Of a stretch of DNA of 64,000 bases, positions 1-12,000 are shown piece after piece. Position numbers and translations under genes: made by a program. The notes below the pieces were generated by a model, which was not told where the DNA came from, searched no databases, and saw only the letters and a list, made by a program, of their open reading frames with translations. Every line of letters begins with the position of its first letter. Within the stretch, counting starts at the first letter, position 1. The stretch spans positions 47,123,271 to 47,187,270 of the forward strand of contig OZ007579.1 in the NCBI GenBank assembly GCA_963931925.1. The letters are read 5' to 3'. The DNA comes from Onchidella celtica (taxonomy: Eukaryota > Mollusca > Gastropoda > Systellommatophora > Onchidiidae).

Positions 1-290
1 GATGGATGGATTTTTAATAATTGTTTTTAGGGTTATATCATTATATTCGAAATTCAAAGTAATTTAAAAAACCAGTTTGAAGTTCTTCAGAATTAATCCC
101 TGTATCCAACAGATCACCTGTCCAACTAGTATAATACATGTAATGAATTTTTCAGTGACATACTGGAATAGCACATGTTGTGTTTGATCATGGTTGGGCG
201 ACATATCTGTGTAGTGTCATCGAGGCGGGAAAGGGGACACAACTATGCAGAGAATAAATCATTAGAATTACCTCCCATCTCGCCCGCCGG

Positions 291-326
291 ACCGTCTTCG
301 ATAGAACATGTTTTATCGGAGACGGT
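291..326. repeat. Hairpin in short GC-rich repeat block
   Basis: Bases 291-303 and 314-326 are reverse complements with one mismatch (ACCGTCTTCGATA against TATCGGAGACGGT), separated by 10 bases. The block 290-480 also holds two copies of a motif beginning GTCGGGCGT (about 349 and 455), so it looks like a small dispersed repeat. No gene is seen in 1-290. Confidence 0.45.
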
Positions 327-536
327 CTGACCGGGGACGACACAAGACGTCGGGCGTCAGTATGGTAGCCCAACCCGTTTTCTGTTACCTTCCGTTACTA
401 AAGAGCCGGTGCGCATTCTTTTGTGCCCGAAGACGGTCTGCTCTGACCGTCCGTGTCGGGCGTTAATATGGTTGCAGCCTTAGGCTACAGTCACGGCCAG
501 TGGTTCTCCGCAGCGTGGGCGATATCGATATCGCCT

Positions 537-644
537 GGGGGGGGGGGGTGGTGGCGATTTTGATATCCAGGGGGGCTAAAACGCCGAAAAGGGGCGGCGA
601 CGAAGAAAGGGGTAGGGTGGGGGGGGGGTAGGGTGGGGGGGGGT
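537..644. repeat. G-rich low-complexity tract
   Basis: Several runs of 5-11 G alternate with short AT/GC words on the + strand, including GGGTAGGGTGGGG-type strings, so it could form G-quadruplexes. A second purine-rich tract lies at about 1575-1620. Similar poly-G or poly-C runs recur through the window (near 3800, 15950, 17950, 25310, 30860, 33595 and 60945), often at repeat boundaries. Confidence 0.6.
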
Positions 645-1323
645 GGGTACATATTATTTGGGGAACTAAAATTTTAAAACTTCTCATTTGGGGAACTGCT
701 ATATGGGGAACTCCTGCTCGATACAATCCTATTCGATATTATGGAATCAATGTTGGGAAAAAAGGACATCTCTAATCACTTCATTGCATGAGTGATTTTG
801 ATAGTAAGCGGGCAGAATGTGTGGTTGGGCAGAAAGCAAAATTTTATTCAAAGATACACGTTTGTTGAGTTGTTGAGTGCATAATTTGACAAAGTGAGTT
901 GGCCTCGGATTGTTTTTTTTTTTTGTTTTGTTATCTTTGCTGTTGATGTTATTGTTAGTGTTTGAAACGAAGGGATATATAAAGCAAGCCAGGCCAAGTC
1001 CAAGTTTAGCTGTTGCAAGTAATTTTGCCTGTTATAATGGAGCTGTACACAATAGAGACGAGGAAAAGAAAGCCTGCCGTTCTTTTAAACGGATTTATGT
1101 ATAGATTAAAGACAGAGGGGGCACCTATGAATTTTGAAATGTTTAAAAATTCTGAAGCAATTTATTGGCAAACGGAAGAGGCAATTAACTTGGTGTTAAA
1201 ATATCGACAAGGAGAGAAAGTATTTGTCGAAATAGTGTCGACAGAAATTGGTTCCCCAAAATGCACTGTTTTTGGAAGTTCCCCAAATGAGAAATTTTGC
1301 AGTTCCCCAAATGATATGTACCC
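645..1323. mobile_element. TIR-bounded DNA element with TTTGGGGAACT motifs
   Basis: The left end begins GGGTACATATTATTTGGGG (645) and the right end, read on the - strand from 1323, begins GGGTACATATCATTTGGGG. Each arm is roughly 65-75 bp and carries about three copies of a TTTGGGGAAC-like word with the same spacing, so the arms are long inverted repeats with subterminal motifs. The interior, about 530 bp, includes the start of the FLYWCH-like fragment. No clear target-site duplication was found. A MULE-like or other TIR superfamily is possible; assignment is uncertain. Confidence 0.5.
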
Positions 1324-1504
1324 GCTTGGGGCACCACTGGAGGATGATTTGGGGGCAAATGCGGGGCAGCCATTGACTTGTCCAACAACATGTGTAGATG
1401 GGTTTTATGAACAGAAAAGCCAATTTGTTGTAGTGCATTTGATAAAGAATGATTTCTATTTTAATAGACCTTCAAAACGCTTACTGCCATTAATAGGACT
1501 TTGA
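1037..1504 (+). pseudogene. FLYWCH-like zinc finger fragment (hypothetical)
   Basis: An open frame of about 155 codons from the ATG at 1037. Residues 2-30 read like the first half of a FLYWCH zinc finger: acidic start, R-K-R-K-P, a hydrophobic stretch, then NGFMYRLKTEG, and later a YW pair at EAIYWQ. The cysteine/histidine half that would complete the finger is missing. FLYWCH domains are frequent in MULE-type transposases, and the frame runs through the right inverted repeat of the element at 645-1323, so I read this as a transposon-derived remnant. It could equally be a chance frame. No RT, DDE or other catalytic motif is visible. Confidence 0.3.
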
Positions 1505-2070
1505 AAAACTTAACAGCAAAGTTTGTGTTAGTCTGTCTTCTTGTAAAATGTATCTGTTGGGTTTTAGTAGGGATTTTGGAGGGGGGGAGGGGTGGGGAAG
1601 GAGGAGGTGGTGGCAGGGTGATGAAAGAAAACTTGAAGCGATTGCCTGAAAAAGAATGAGAACCACTTAGTCCAGATGAAGAGATTTGTGATCCTGAATA
1701 GAAATCACAACGTAAAAAAAAAGGGGGGAAAAGTTGGAAGTAAAATGGCGGTGCAATTTCTAACTTATCTTCACCTTGAAGACGAGAAGGGTTCCGTTTT
1801 TGGTGAAATTTTGTTTTATTCAGCCCAAGCACGCTGCGCTATTTTCGGGGCATAGATGGGTTGTCGAATCAATTGTTTGACCTTTAGGAAACAGTACACA
1901 GATATCATTACAAAATATTGAAAAATATTATGGCTAGAGATGGTATTCTACGTTACAGAACTTTAAAGGTAAATAAAATGGGGTTTCTTTTCATCAAGTA
2001 GGCGTAACTAGGAAATTAAACTCTGGACCATACGAACGACTTGGACATTGTAATAAATCATGGACATATT

Positions 2071-3324
2071 TGTCAAGGGTTAGGACTAGAATTGTCGTGC
2101 TGGGTCACGGTTTGTTTATTTCAGGGTCTCGTTGATTTTAGCCAGTGCAAATGTCCTTGAACTATTCTCGTGGACAGTTTGTTTTTGTAACGCTTTTTCT
2201 TAGAGATGGAAAGAAAGTGGGGCAAGATAGAATAAATGGATGGGTTAACAGTGACGGGGCAATTCTCGACCCCGTGATTTTGATAAACTTTAACAGGGGT
2301 GAGAAAAGGGAGTGAGTAAATTCGTACAAAAAACGTAGAGGGTTTAGAGACTTTAGTAAGGGTTTTGATATGTTAATTTGACCTTGTCTGTTACTATTAA
2401 TAGAATCTATTAATACTACGAGCTGAGCTCGAAATGGATGCACCAATCAAATTTGGGCAGTTGGCTGGGGATTTGCAGATGGCCGCGCGGTATATAAGCG
2501 CAGCCATTCCTATGTTTGAGCACTCCATACAGAATTATCCATCTGTGAAGGCAGTCGGCGGGATTCAGCCTGAGAGAATCAGAAGATTGTTAAAGTCATG
2601 TCTATGTCCTTGATAGACACTGGAATGAGACCATACGCTCTTCAGAAATTATCTACTGCTATTATCTCCGGCTCCCTGATCTCGTATCAGGGACCAAGTG
2701 TAAGTGTCTACCTATTGATTCGACGATGAACGTGAAGCTGACCTTAAATTTTCCAGTAGAAGTGCTACCGAAGAATGCAAGACTACAATGTATTTTACTT
2801 GCAACTAGATCTAGCATGAGTGTCTGGTATACACATTTGTAAATTGAAATTGATGTGTCTGGATGAGGCTGGGGATTGCCAGCCCATCCTAGAGTAGATC
2901 TAGATCTAACTTAACTACGTCAGTGTGTATTGACGAGTTTGATCCTTTATAAGCGGTAGGCACAAATAACTGAGTTAACATTGTCGTCTGAGACATTAAG
3001 ATATTATTTGTTAGATAGTAGGTAGGCTATATCTGAAAGATAGAGAAGTAATAATTAAATTGTGAATGAGTCAGAATGATATAATCTTTTAAGAATCTAG
3101 AGGAGACTTCTAGTGATATATTATTGAATTTTCATTTGATGCTGCTGATGTTGTCTTTTTAGTATGTAAGAGCTAGACGAAATTTGTTAGGGAATTTAAA
3201 GTAATAAATTTGTGGCCCTGCAAGGTCCTTGATAAAACTTATTCGAATTGTTATTAGTATATGTGGCATGGTATGGAAGAGTAATTTCTAAAAACCTCTC
3301 GATAGTTTAAATGCAGTCGTAACA
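2071..3324 (+). mobile_element. Solo LTR (family LTR-D)
   Basis: The 1,254-bp segment starts TGTCAAGGGTTAGG and ends in ...GTAACA, the usual TG...CA form. It matches, over its full length and in reverse complement, the segment 35098-36302 inside the Mag-like element. A TATA box (2491) and an AATAAA signal (3203), both on the + strand and correctly spaced, support an LTR in + orientation. Flanking 5-mers are ATATT and ATAAT, a target-site duplication with one mismatch. No coding sequence is present inside it. Confidence 0.55.
2491..2497 (+). promoter_or_regulatory. TATA box of LTR-D
   Basis: TATATAA follows the GC-rich GGCCGCGCGG and precedes AGCGCAGCC, a good core-promoter layout inside the LTR. 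The second LTR-D copy has lost it (CTTATCTTC at the equivalent place on the other strand). Confidence 0.45.
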
Positions 3325-3329
3325 ATAAT

Positions 3330-5215
3330 TTCATATAACCCATCCCCGTAACAATATTCTTGGATCAGCATGTACTTAATTACCTATTGTTATTGCCATA
3401 AAGCGTAAATCACACACACATAATACGTTAGATAAAACCTCTGACGCCCTTCGCACTTACTGAGCTGGTATTCAGCTGACTTAAGTGGTGCATTCCCGAC
3501 ATTTTCTGTATAAATAATGTACACTTAACATGTTACAACTCCAGGGAATTATTAATCTACTTAAGTAGGAAACAGATTTCATGCCCGAGGGATACTGCTT
3601 ATCCTTTATAACTGACATTTGAGCTTCAACATTGCTTGTCTAAGAAATTATCATTTTATTTTTTTTAACTAATAAAATCACAGCAAATTTCCGAGCACTC
3701 TTTGATCTCTGACGAAGCCCTGGGTGGAGAAGGTTGAACTCAGGTCCGAACCAGTTCTGACAACTGAAGTAATCGGTCGATACTATATTTAGCCTGGGGG
3801 TGGGGGGGGGGGGGCCCAAAGTCCAGTGTCCAAAGAAAGAATCAACAAAGCAGGCACGATGATAATCGTTTGGAAAAATGGATGTGAAATTATAGAGGGC
3901 TTTGGGGCATTGAAAATAAAGGTATCGGAGTCTCATCACACTTTCGACATATTTTTCTTAAAGACAAAGGACATAAAAATTATTGAGATAATTTCCCATT
4001 ACTATTATTAATATCATGCCTAAAAATTTACATCAATAATCTTCCTGTAGTTGGTGCTCCAAACCAACAAATGCCATGCTCAAGTAATTATAAATACAGT
4101 GAGTAAGCAAGTTTTGTTTCAGTGTATGTATTATACGCGATTTAATCCTTGTAAGCAAGGTCTACTCGATTAAGACATGACATGAGTGATTGCAAATACA
4201 GTGACTGAGTACATTTTCTCGCAGTGCCGTGCATTACAGGGTTTTGTCGTTGTAACAATGGTCTTCCACATGTCATATGCAAAAAATAGGCGAATAATAC
4301 GGTGATATAGCAGGTTTCGTCCTCATATAAATGATTCCCTGGGTATTGTGATCATGTGAAGATCTCTCCATGAAAAGTTCAACTATTGTAAAGTGAGATG
4401 GATGAATCTGCCTGGTTTGTAGATAACCTGATCCCATGTACCGGTGATCTGTTAGTGTTATATGCCCAAGGTTAGAGAGTCAGACTAAATTTATTGTTTT
4501 TTTTATTGAGCTGTGTATTTATTACATAATCAGAAATGAAATGTCAGGTTTTATTGTCATACTGTATTCTCCGCCTCTTGTTTCTTTGCTGAGCAGACTG
4601 TGGCCTATATTTGTTGGCCGGTGAGAAGTAATATGTCAAGTTTTATTGACATACTGTATTCTCCGCCTCTTTGTTTGCTGAATAGACTGCATATTTCTTA
4701 ACCAGTCAGAAGTAAATGTCAAGTTTTATTGCCACAACCTAATATCATATTCTTCGCCTGTTTGTTAGCTGAGGTAATTGTATATTTGTTAGCCAATCAA
4801 AAGAAATTGTGGAGTCTTATTGCACAACATAATACTATATTCTCCACATCTTTATTGTTGTTTTCTGTAGTAACAGAACACTCTCTTTAAAGGAAGCAAC
4901 CTTACTGAAGATTTTAATTATCCAAGTCATATTATGTACATATGACAGATACCCTGAACCTAATCTAAGGGAACTTGACGTGGTAAGTTTGTCAGGAATA
5001 CCTGTCAACAACATGGATATATTCTGAAAAGAGAAATTACAAACAAATCAGATGTTTCATTGATCACTCCACTTAATGTAGACTTAACATGTACTGAACA
5101 ATAATGCTTGAACTTGAAAAAAATACCTCGACCTTTTTTTACAATGAATAAATATTTCAATACTTTAGGAAGTATTTTTTGGTATCAATATTTCTTCTAA
5201 GAGTATTCTAGAAAA
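3330..5215. repeat. Dispersed repeat R1, copy 1 (inverted to 58.5-60.2 kb)
   Basis: Successive blocks match the reverse complement of 58480-60190 in the right order: 3330-3440 with about 60090-60190, 3640-4100 with 59270-59830, and 4870-5215 with 58480-58830. The copies are clearly diverged, with many substitutions and indels. Weakly conserved coding-like stretches occur (3640-3939 on - resembles 59480-59677 on +), but no domain is recognised. LTR-D lies directly at its left edge. Its nature (old transposon or duplicated genomic segment) is unknown. Confidence 0.5.
4534..4870 (+). repeat. Four diverged ~88-bp tandem units inside R1
   Basis: Units start near 4534, 4627, 4713 and 4800, each with a GTCAAGTTTTATTG-like word, then ATTCTCCGCCTC and TTTGTTTGCTGA. 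The same module appears near 58,895-59,050 both in direct and in inverted form. Confidence 0.5.
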
Positions 5216-6179
5216 AAACATTTTTTCACAAAACTATGGAGATAACTTTGAGATTCAATGATATTTATTTTACTTTAAAAATGGAGAGTTAAGTTTACAG
5301 TTTTATTACATGAATTATGTTCATGTTTCAGCGTTTTTTTATATTTTCCAAGACCCAAGAAATGCTGGGTGTTTGGCATACGGTAGAGTAAACGTTTTAT
5401 TTTTACATGGTCCGGTACTTTATGATTCCAGTTTTCTTCTAGCCTTTGTTCTTTTTCCCGTAGAAAACACATTGCTTAATATAAATTAAGTTCATGAGAA
5501 AACAAGCCACTATCTATGTATAGTCTTTCAAAACAGTTAAAATTAATGTGGGCAAAATTGTGGGGAAAAAAATTGGGCCTTAAAGAGTTAAGAACTATTT
5601 TTGATTTACACATTCAACTGGATTGAATTTTGCGGAGACTACATTTTCCGAGAAAACCTGTCACTCCATCAAAGAACATTTTCAGTAGTTGTCCATCTGT
5701 ATCTTATGATATGGCTCCAGACTTATTGCTTTCAACTAAAAATCAGGACATGCATCTTGTTTTGTAAATGTTGGCAATGTTAGTGAAGTCGACTCTCATG
5801 TTTCCATTCTTTGGAGCTATAGTGGTGTGAAGGCAAAATAATTTATTTTAGAATTATATTTAAAGGAATGTGGTGGCCATTCTGTAATCAGTTTTACGGG
5901 GATCGCCGCAACACGCCATTCTTAATGCCAACATTTGTATTCTCACACATGTGTATAAACTTCACCTTCTTCCTAAATGAATTGCGTTTTCTACTTCGAC
6001 TTCAGAATGTGACAAGGTACTGTTCGGAAAGGGTTTCAGAACAGCTGGAGGCTCATCCCACAATGGTAGTCGTTCATTGATTCTACTGTCTTCTATTACT
6101 TGTTGAGAGTATCTACATTAATTACAGCAAAGCAATCCCTCATCCTAAATTCACAAACCAGCCACAACAATCACACGCT
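5216..6179. other. Unassigned sequence upstream of the somatomedin-B gene
   Basis: AT-rich sequence with no recognisable domain or repeat. It may hold the promoter or 5' UTR of the gene that starts at 6180, but no TATA box or clear splice acceptor was picked out. Confidence 0.4.
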
Positions 6180-7595
6180 ATGATGTCTGACAAGAGAGAA
6201 CTCAGTTTGGAGTCTGGAGACAATGAGACTTCTGTAAACGAGATACACAAACAAACCCGAAAACAAGAACTCTCAGGCCATGACAAAAATGTTAACATAA
6301 ACTTCGAGGCGTCTTGTTGTGGTAAATGTGGCCAATTTTTTCAGATGCCCTGTTCCTGTGACGTCCAGTGTGTAACCTACAAAATCTGTTGTGAAGATAT
6401 GACAACTGAATGCCCCGACGTTGCGGAAGAGGGGAATACTCTCTATGGAAAGGTGAGGGACGTGAAAGTTGAATGTTTGCACTACGACCTGTTAGTCATT
6501 TCAAGCTGTCCAGAAAAGTCCAGATCAAACACAAGCTGTTCTCAAAGTTGGACTGAGACTGATGACCGGCAGGTGGGAAATGTCGATGCCACCACTCCAT
6601 TGAATTCAGCCTTGACTGACGGTCAGTTAAAAGGACCTGCTGTCAGTGACCTTGGTGGCAACATGGAAGATGTAGAAGAGGTTTCTTCAGTGATCAGTTT
6701 TCTAGAAAACACACCTGTAACTGACGAAACCACTGGCCTGGTCTACAGAAACTGGAACATCTTCTCGTGTAACCCAAAACCAGAATCCCAATCTATACCG
6801 TGGGGTATTAGAATTTCACAGAATTTGGACTTGAAAAATGTAAATTTGATACCGCAGAGTACGATAAAAAAAGACAAAGACATATACATTCCACCGAGCC
6901 ATCTGCCTAACAATGCGTCAGTTAGACTTTGTATCCCACAAGCCGTTGGTACGTGCCGACACCAGGCACAGTTACAAAATCCCTCTCTACCAAATAAATG
7001 CGAGGCCTTCATTTCGTATGTCTATGCAGTCATGACTGATGTAAAATACAATAACAAATACTGCGCTCTTTGTCGCGGGGAAGAAGAGAAGGACATACAG
7101 GATGTTGATAATTTTCTTTACAAACTACCAAAATACCGTGTTTCTTTCACCATGAGACTTTCTAAACAAAAACTGAGTATATCTGTGATTGCAAATGAGA
7201 TCTTTTCCAGACAGTGTCCATGGAAAAAAGCACTATGTGATATGTCACAGAAAAATGAAAATAAAAACTTTAATGAACATTTTGAATGTAAATTACAGGA
7301 ATGTTCCCAATTCTATAAGATGCGACCTGGTGGGACGTGCAGACTTAAGCGGTTAATGCGAATTGCCATTTCAGATGACGGGGACGGTTCGTTACAAAAC
7401 AATCAGCATGTGGACATTGAAGATTTGTCTGCAGACGATCAAACAGAAGAGGTCAATAAATCTTCTGCGAATGACGAGAGTAATGTTTTGTCAGATTTTA
7501 TTCACTGCTTTTTGGAAACTCACTTCGCTTATGACTTAGAGCATTTCAAGTTTCTTCCTTTGGTTCGCTACGATTTGAGACTGAACTTGACCTGA
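6180..7595 (+). CDS. Somatomedin-B domain protein, N-terminal part
   Basis: A 471-codon frame from ATG 6180. Residues 46-78 show the tight cysteine pattern of a somatomedin-B domain (CCGKC, then CSC, then a C-x5-CC ending with a further C), a small disulphide knot found in extracellular proteins. Downstream are more spaced cysteines, an NKYCALC motif near residue 290, and a CSQFYKMRPGGTCR segment near residue 380. From memory this layout resembles the extracellular region of gastropod somatomedin-B/adhesion-receptor-like proteins; I cannot confirm this here. No signal peptide follows the chosen ATG, so an upstream exon may be missing. The frame ends at 7595 while a coding-like continuation exists in another frame, so the gene appears broken by one indel near 7560-7590. 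The last 260 codons are duplicated at 14724-15526. Confidence 0.6.
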   Translation: MMSDKRELSLESGDNETSVNEIHKQTRKQELSGHDKNVNINFEASCCGKCGQFFQMPCSCDVQCVTYKICCEDMTTECPDVAEEGNTLYGKVRDVKVECLHYDLLVISSCPEKSRSNTSCSQSWTETDDRQVGNVDATTPLNSALTDGQLKGPAVSDLGGNMEDVEEVSSVISFLENTPVTDETTGLVYRNWNIFSCNPKPESQSIPWGIRISQNLDLKNVNLIPQSTIKKDKDIYIPPSHLPNNASVRLCIPQAVGTCRHQAQLQNPSLPNKCEAFISYVYAVMTDVKYNNKYCALCRGEEEKDIQDVDNFLYKLPKYRVSFTMRLSKQKLSISVIANEIFSRQCPWKKALCDMSQKNENKNFNEHFECKLQECSQFYKMRPGGTCRLKRLMRIAISDDGDGSLQNNQHVDIEDLSADDQTEEVNKSSANDESNVLSDFIHCFLETHFAYDLEHFKFLPLVRYDLRLNLT

Positions 7596-8098
7596 TCACT
7601 GATTTCCTATTGTACAATAATGATGTCTCCCTCCGAACGAGTTACAAATATGTAAAACAGCTGCTGCTGATGGCAATAACACTGAAATCTTATCTGAAAA
7701 CAAAGAACACACAACCAGCAGTCCTCGCCTCAAGAAATCCTCACAAACAAGTGGTGAGTTTGGCTTACCGAGGTTTTCCCAATTGTACGCGCGACTGTAA
7801 CGTTTCTAAAATCATTGACAACACAACCACCGCGTTGTGCTACTGTTTTGTACGTTATGCATCTGCCATGCTTAAAAAACAGGTTGGAAGAGAACCCTGT
7901 GCTATGACATGTCTTCAGGATGTCGCGTATGAACATGACAAAGAGGAAATGCAAAACTTTTCTAGGTCCAAATGCTTTTCAGTCTTCGAAGATCAAGGGA
8001 ATAATGGTAACTGGTGGAGATTGTCCGGGTTTTGTCTTGTGTGGTCAACGATACTTTCTTTTACATTGACTGAACTTCTGATTCCTTTAATTGTTTGA
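7572..8098 (+). pseudogene. C-terminal part of the somatomedin-B protein, shifted frame
   Basis: The frame ending at 8098 overlaps the stop of the upstream part and reads ETELDLITDFLL, YNNDVS and then about 160 further residues. It carries cysteine pairs (CYCF, CAMTC) and a C-terminal hydrophobic stretch after NWWRLSG that could be one membrane segment. No ATG starts it: the nearest candidate, at 7610, is TTG. I read it as the continuation of the gene at 6180 after a single frameshift. A seven-helix receptor domain is not present, so this is either a truncated receptor or a single-pass or secreted relative. Both gene copies carry the same early stop, so the break predates the duplication. Confidence 0.45.
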
Positions 8099-8940
8099 AC
8101 CAGAAGAAACGCCTGTCTCCAGAGTGTGTTAACACTTGGTCACAGTTATGATTGTAAACGTCAGATCCTTACTATTTTCCTCAGTCAAGGTGGAATTTAC
8201 ATCAGCAGAGCAGAACAGGTAGTCATTCTGACTCTAAACACTTGATTCCCACAATGAATGGATACGTCACAATTATTAGTTCAACAGGACAGATACTGTT
8301 TTCTTGATCACCGTAATGATTGCAAGAGCCAAATTTAATGGTATTAATGCTTACATAGGGCCTATTGTTTAGTGACACTGATCAAGTAATCTTTGAAAAC
8401 TGTATTTTTACTATAGTCATCAGTAGTCGTAAGCGAAAGATAAAAACAACAACATCAACAGTGCTAAACAGTTTAGAATTTCTGATACTTATGAGTAATT
8501 CCATTTGTGTTAATTGTGCTGGGATGGGCCCTACTCTATCATCTCATGTAATTTAATGTCATTTAGTAAAAGATCAGCCAAAAAAAAATAAAAAAATGCA
8601 GATATGCAGGATAACAGGGGACAGAATTAAATATCCTGTCCTTCTAACTACAATACATGTTGTCTGTAAGAGTTAATATAAGGAAACACAAAATAGTGGC
8701 ACAAAGCTAAACAGAACTAAGACACGTTGAAACCACAATGGAGTGCGATATGACTTCACTGAGCTTTATACTTCTTCTTTCAACTTTCAAGAATTACTTG
8801 CTCAAAGCTGAACTCTTATCCAATGCCGTTTTATTGCAGAGTGCCATATTTTGGTAGTCGTGGCCAAGATGAAATTAGCTTTCTTTGCTATGGTATAAAG
8901 CTATAACTTGTTGTGTTGCGTGGAAAAAGTTCATTAATTC
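8099..8940. other. Unassigned sequence before the minisatellite
   Basis: No domain, repeat or promoter recognised. A short A-rich patch lies at about 8580-8600. Confidence 0.4.
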
Positions 8941-9012
8941 CAAAAAAAAAACAACAACCAAAACCAAAACCAAAAACAAAACAAAAAACACACACAAAAA
9001 AACAAAACCTGT
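8941..9012 (+). repeat. A/C-rich low-complexity leader
   Basis: About 70 bases of A runs broken by single C or CA words (AACAACAACC, AAAACCAAAACC), abutting the first unit of the 30-bp array. Confidence 0.7.
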
Positions 9013-12000
9013 CACATTTCATAGTTCTATGTCAGTGAGTTACACATTTCATAGTTCTATGTCAGTGAGTTACACATTTCATAGTTCTATGTCAGTGAGT
9101 TACACATTTCATAGTTCTATGTCAGTGAGTTACACATTTCATAGTTCTATGTCAGTGAGTTACACATTTCATAGTTCTATGTCAGTGAGTTACACATTTC
9201 ATAGTTCTATGTCAGTGAGTTACACATTTCATAGTTCTATGTCAGTGAGTTACACATTTCATAGTTCTATGTCAGTGAGTTACACATTTCATAGTTCTAT
9301 GTCAGTGAGTTACACATTTCATAGTTCTATGTCAGTGAGTTACACATTTCATAGTTCTATGTCAGTGAGTTACACATTTCATAGTTCTATGTCAGTGAGT
9401 TACACATTTCATAGTTCTATGTCAGTGAGTTACACATTTCATAGTTCTATGTCAGTGAGTTACACATTTCATAGTTCTATGTCAGTGAGTTACACATTTC
9501 ATAGTTCTATGTCAGTGAGTTACACATTTCATAGTTCTATGTCAGTGAGTTACACATTTCATAGTTCTATGTCAGTGAGTTACACATTTCATAGTTCTAT
9601 GTCAGTGAGTTACACATTTCATAGTTCTATGTCAGTGAGTTACACATTTCATAGTTCTATGTCAGTGAGTTACACATTTCATAGTTCTATGTCAGTGAGT
9701 TACACATTTCATAGTTCTATGTCAGTGAGTTACACATTTCATAGTTCTATGTCAGTGAGTTACACATTTCATAGTTCTATGTCAGTGAGTTACACATTTC
9801 ATAGTTCTATGTCAGTGAGTTACACATTTCATAGTTCTATGTCAGTGAGTTACACATTTCATAGTTCTATGTCAGTGAGTTACACATTTCATAGTTCTAT
9901 GTCAGTGAGTTACACATTTCATAGTTCTATGTCAGTGAGTTACACATTTCATAGTTCTATGTCAGTGAGTTACACATTTCATAGTTCTATGTCAGTGAGT
10001 TACACATTTCATAGTTCTATGTCAGTGAGTTACACATTTCATAGTTCTATGTCAGTGAGTTACACATTTCATAGTTCTATGTCAGTGAGTTACACATTTC
10101 ATAGTTCTATGTCAGTGAGTTACACATTTCATAGTTCTATGTCAGTGAGTTACACATTTCATAGTTCTATGTCAGTGAGTTACACATTTCATAGTTCTAT
10201 GTCAGTGAGTTACACATTTCATAGTTCTATGTCAGTGAGTTACACATTTCATAGTTCTATGTCAGTGAGTTACACATTTCATAGTTCTATGTCAGTGAGT
10301 TACACATTTCATAGTTCTATGTCAGTGAGTTACACATTTCATAGTTCTATGTCAGTGAGTTACACATTTCATAGTTCTATGTCAGTGAGTTACACATTTC
10401 ATAGTTCTATGTCAGTGAGTTACACATTTCATAGTTCTATGTCAGTGAGTTACACATTTCATAGTTCTATGTCAGTGAGTTACACATTTCATAGTTCTAT
10501 GTCAGTGAGTTACACATTTCATAGTTCTATGTCAGTGAGTTACACATTTCATAGTTCTATGTCAGTGAGTTACACATTTCATAGTTCTATGTCAGTGAGT
10601 TACACATTTCATAGTTCTATGTCAGTGAGTTACACATTTCATAGTTCTATGTCAGTGAGTTACACATTTCATAGTTCTATGTCAGTGAGTTACACATTTC
10701 ATAGTTCTATGTCAGTGAGTTACACATTTCATAGTTCTATGTCAGTGAGTTACACATTTCATAGTTCTATGTCAGTGAGTTACACATTTCATAGTTCTAT
10801 GTCAGTGAGTTACACATTTCATAGTTCTATGTCAGTGAGTTACACATTTCATAGTTCTATGTCAGTGAGTTACACATTTCATAGTTCTATGTCAGTGAGT
10901 TACACATTTCATAGTTCTATGTCAGTGAGTTACACATTTCATAGTTCTATGTCAGTGAGTTACACATTTCATAGTTCTATGTCAGTGAGTTACACATTTC
11001 ATAGTTCTATGTCAGTGAGTTACACATTTCATAGTTCTATGTCAGTGAGTTACACATTTCATAGTTCTATGTCAGTGAGTTACACATTTCATAGTTCTAT
11101 GTCAGTGAGTTACACATTTCATAGTTCTATGTCAGTGAGTTACACATTTCATAGTTCTATGTCAGTGAGTTACACATTTCATAGTTCTATGTCAGTGAGT
11201 TACACATTTCATAGTTCTATGTCAGTGAGTTACACATTTCATAGTTCTATGTCAGTGAGTTACACATTTCATAGTTCTATGTCAGTGAGTTACACATTTC
11301 ATAGTTCTATGTCAGTGAGTTACACATTTCATAGTTCTATGTCAGTGAGTTACACATTTCATAGTTCTATGTCAGTGAGTTACACATTTCATAGTTCTAT
11401 GTCAGTGAGTTACACATTTCATAGTTCTATGTCAGTGAGTTACACATTTCATAGTTCTATGTCAGTGAGTTACACATTTCATAGTTCTATGTCAGTGAGT
11501 TACACATTTCATAGTTCTATGTCAGTGAGTTACACATTTCATAGTTCTATGTCAGTGAGTTACACATTTCATAGTTCTATGTCAGTGAGTTACACATTTC
11601 ATAGTTCTATGTCAGTGAGGTACACATTTCATAGTTCTATGTCAGTGAGTTACACATTTCATAGTTCTATGTCAGTGAGTTACACATTTCATAGTTCTAT
11701 GTCAGTGAGTTACACATTTCATAGTTCTATGTCAGTGAGTTACACATTTCATAGTTCTATGTCAGTGAGTTACACATTTCATAGTTCTATGTCAGTGAGT
11801 TACACATTTCATAGTTCTATGTCAGTGAGTTACACATTTCATAGTTCTATGTCAGTGAGTTACACATTTCATAGTTCTATGTCAGTGAGTTACACATTTC
11901 ATAGTTCTATGTCAGTGAGTTACACATTTCATAGTTCTATGTCAGTGAGTTACACATTTCATAGTTCTATGTCAGTGAGTTACACATTTCATAGTTCTAT

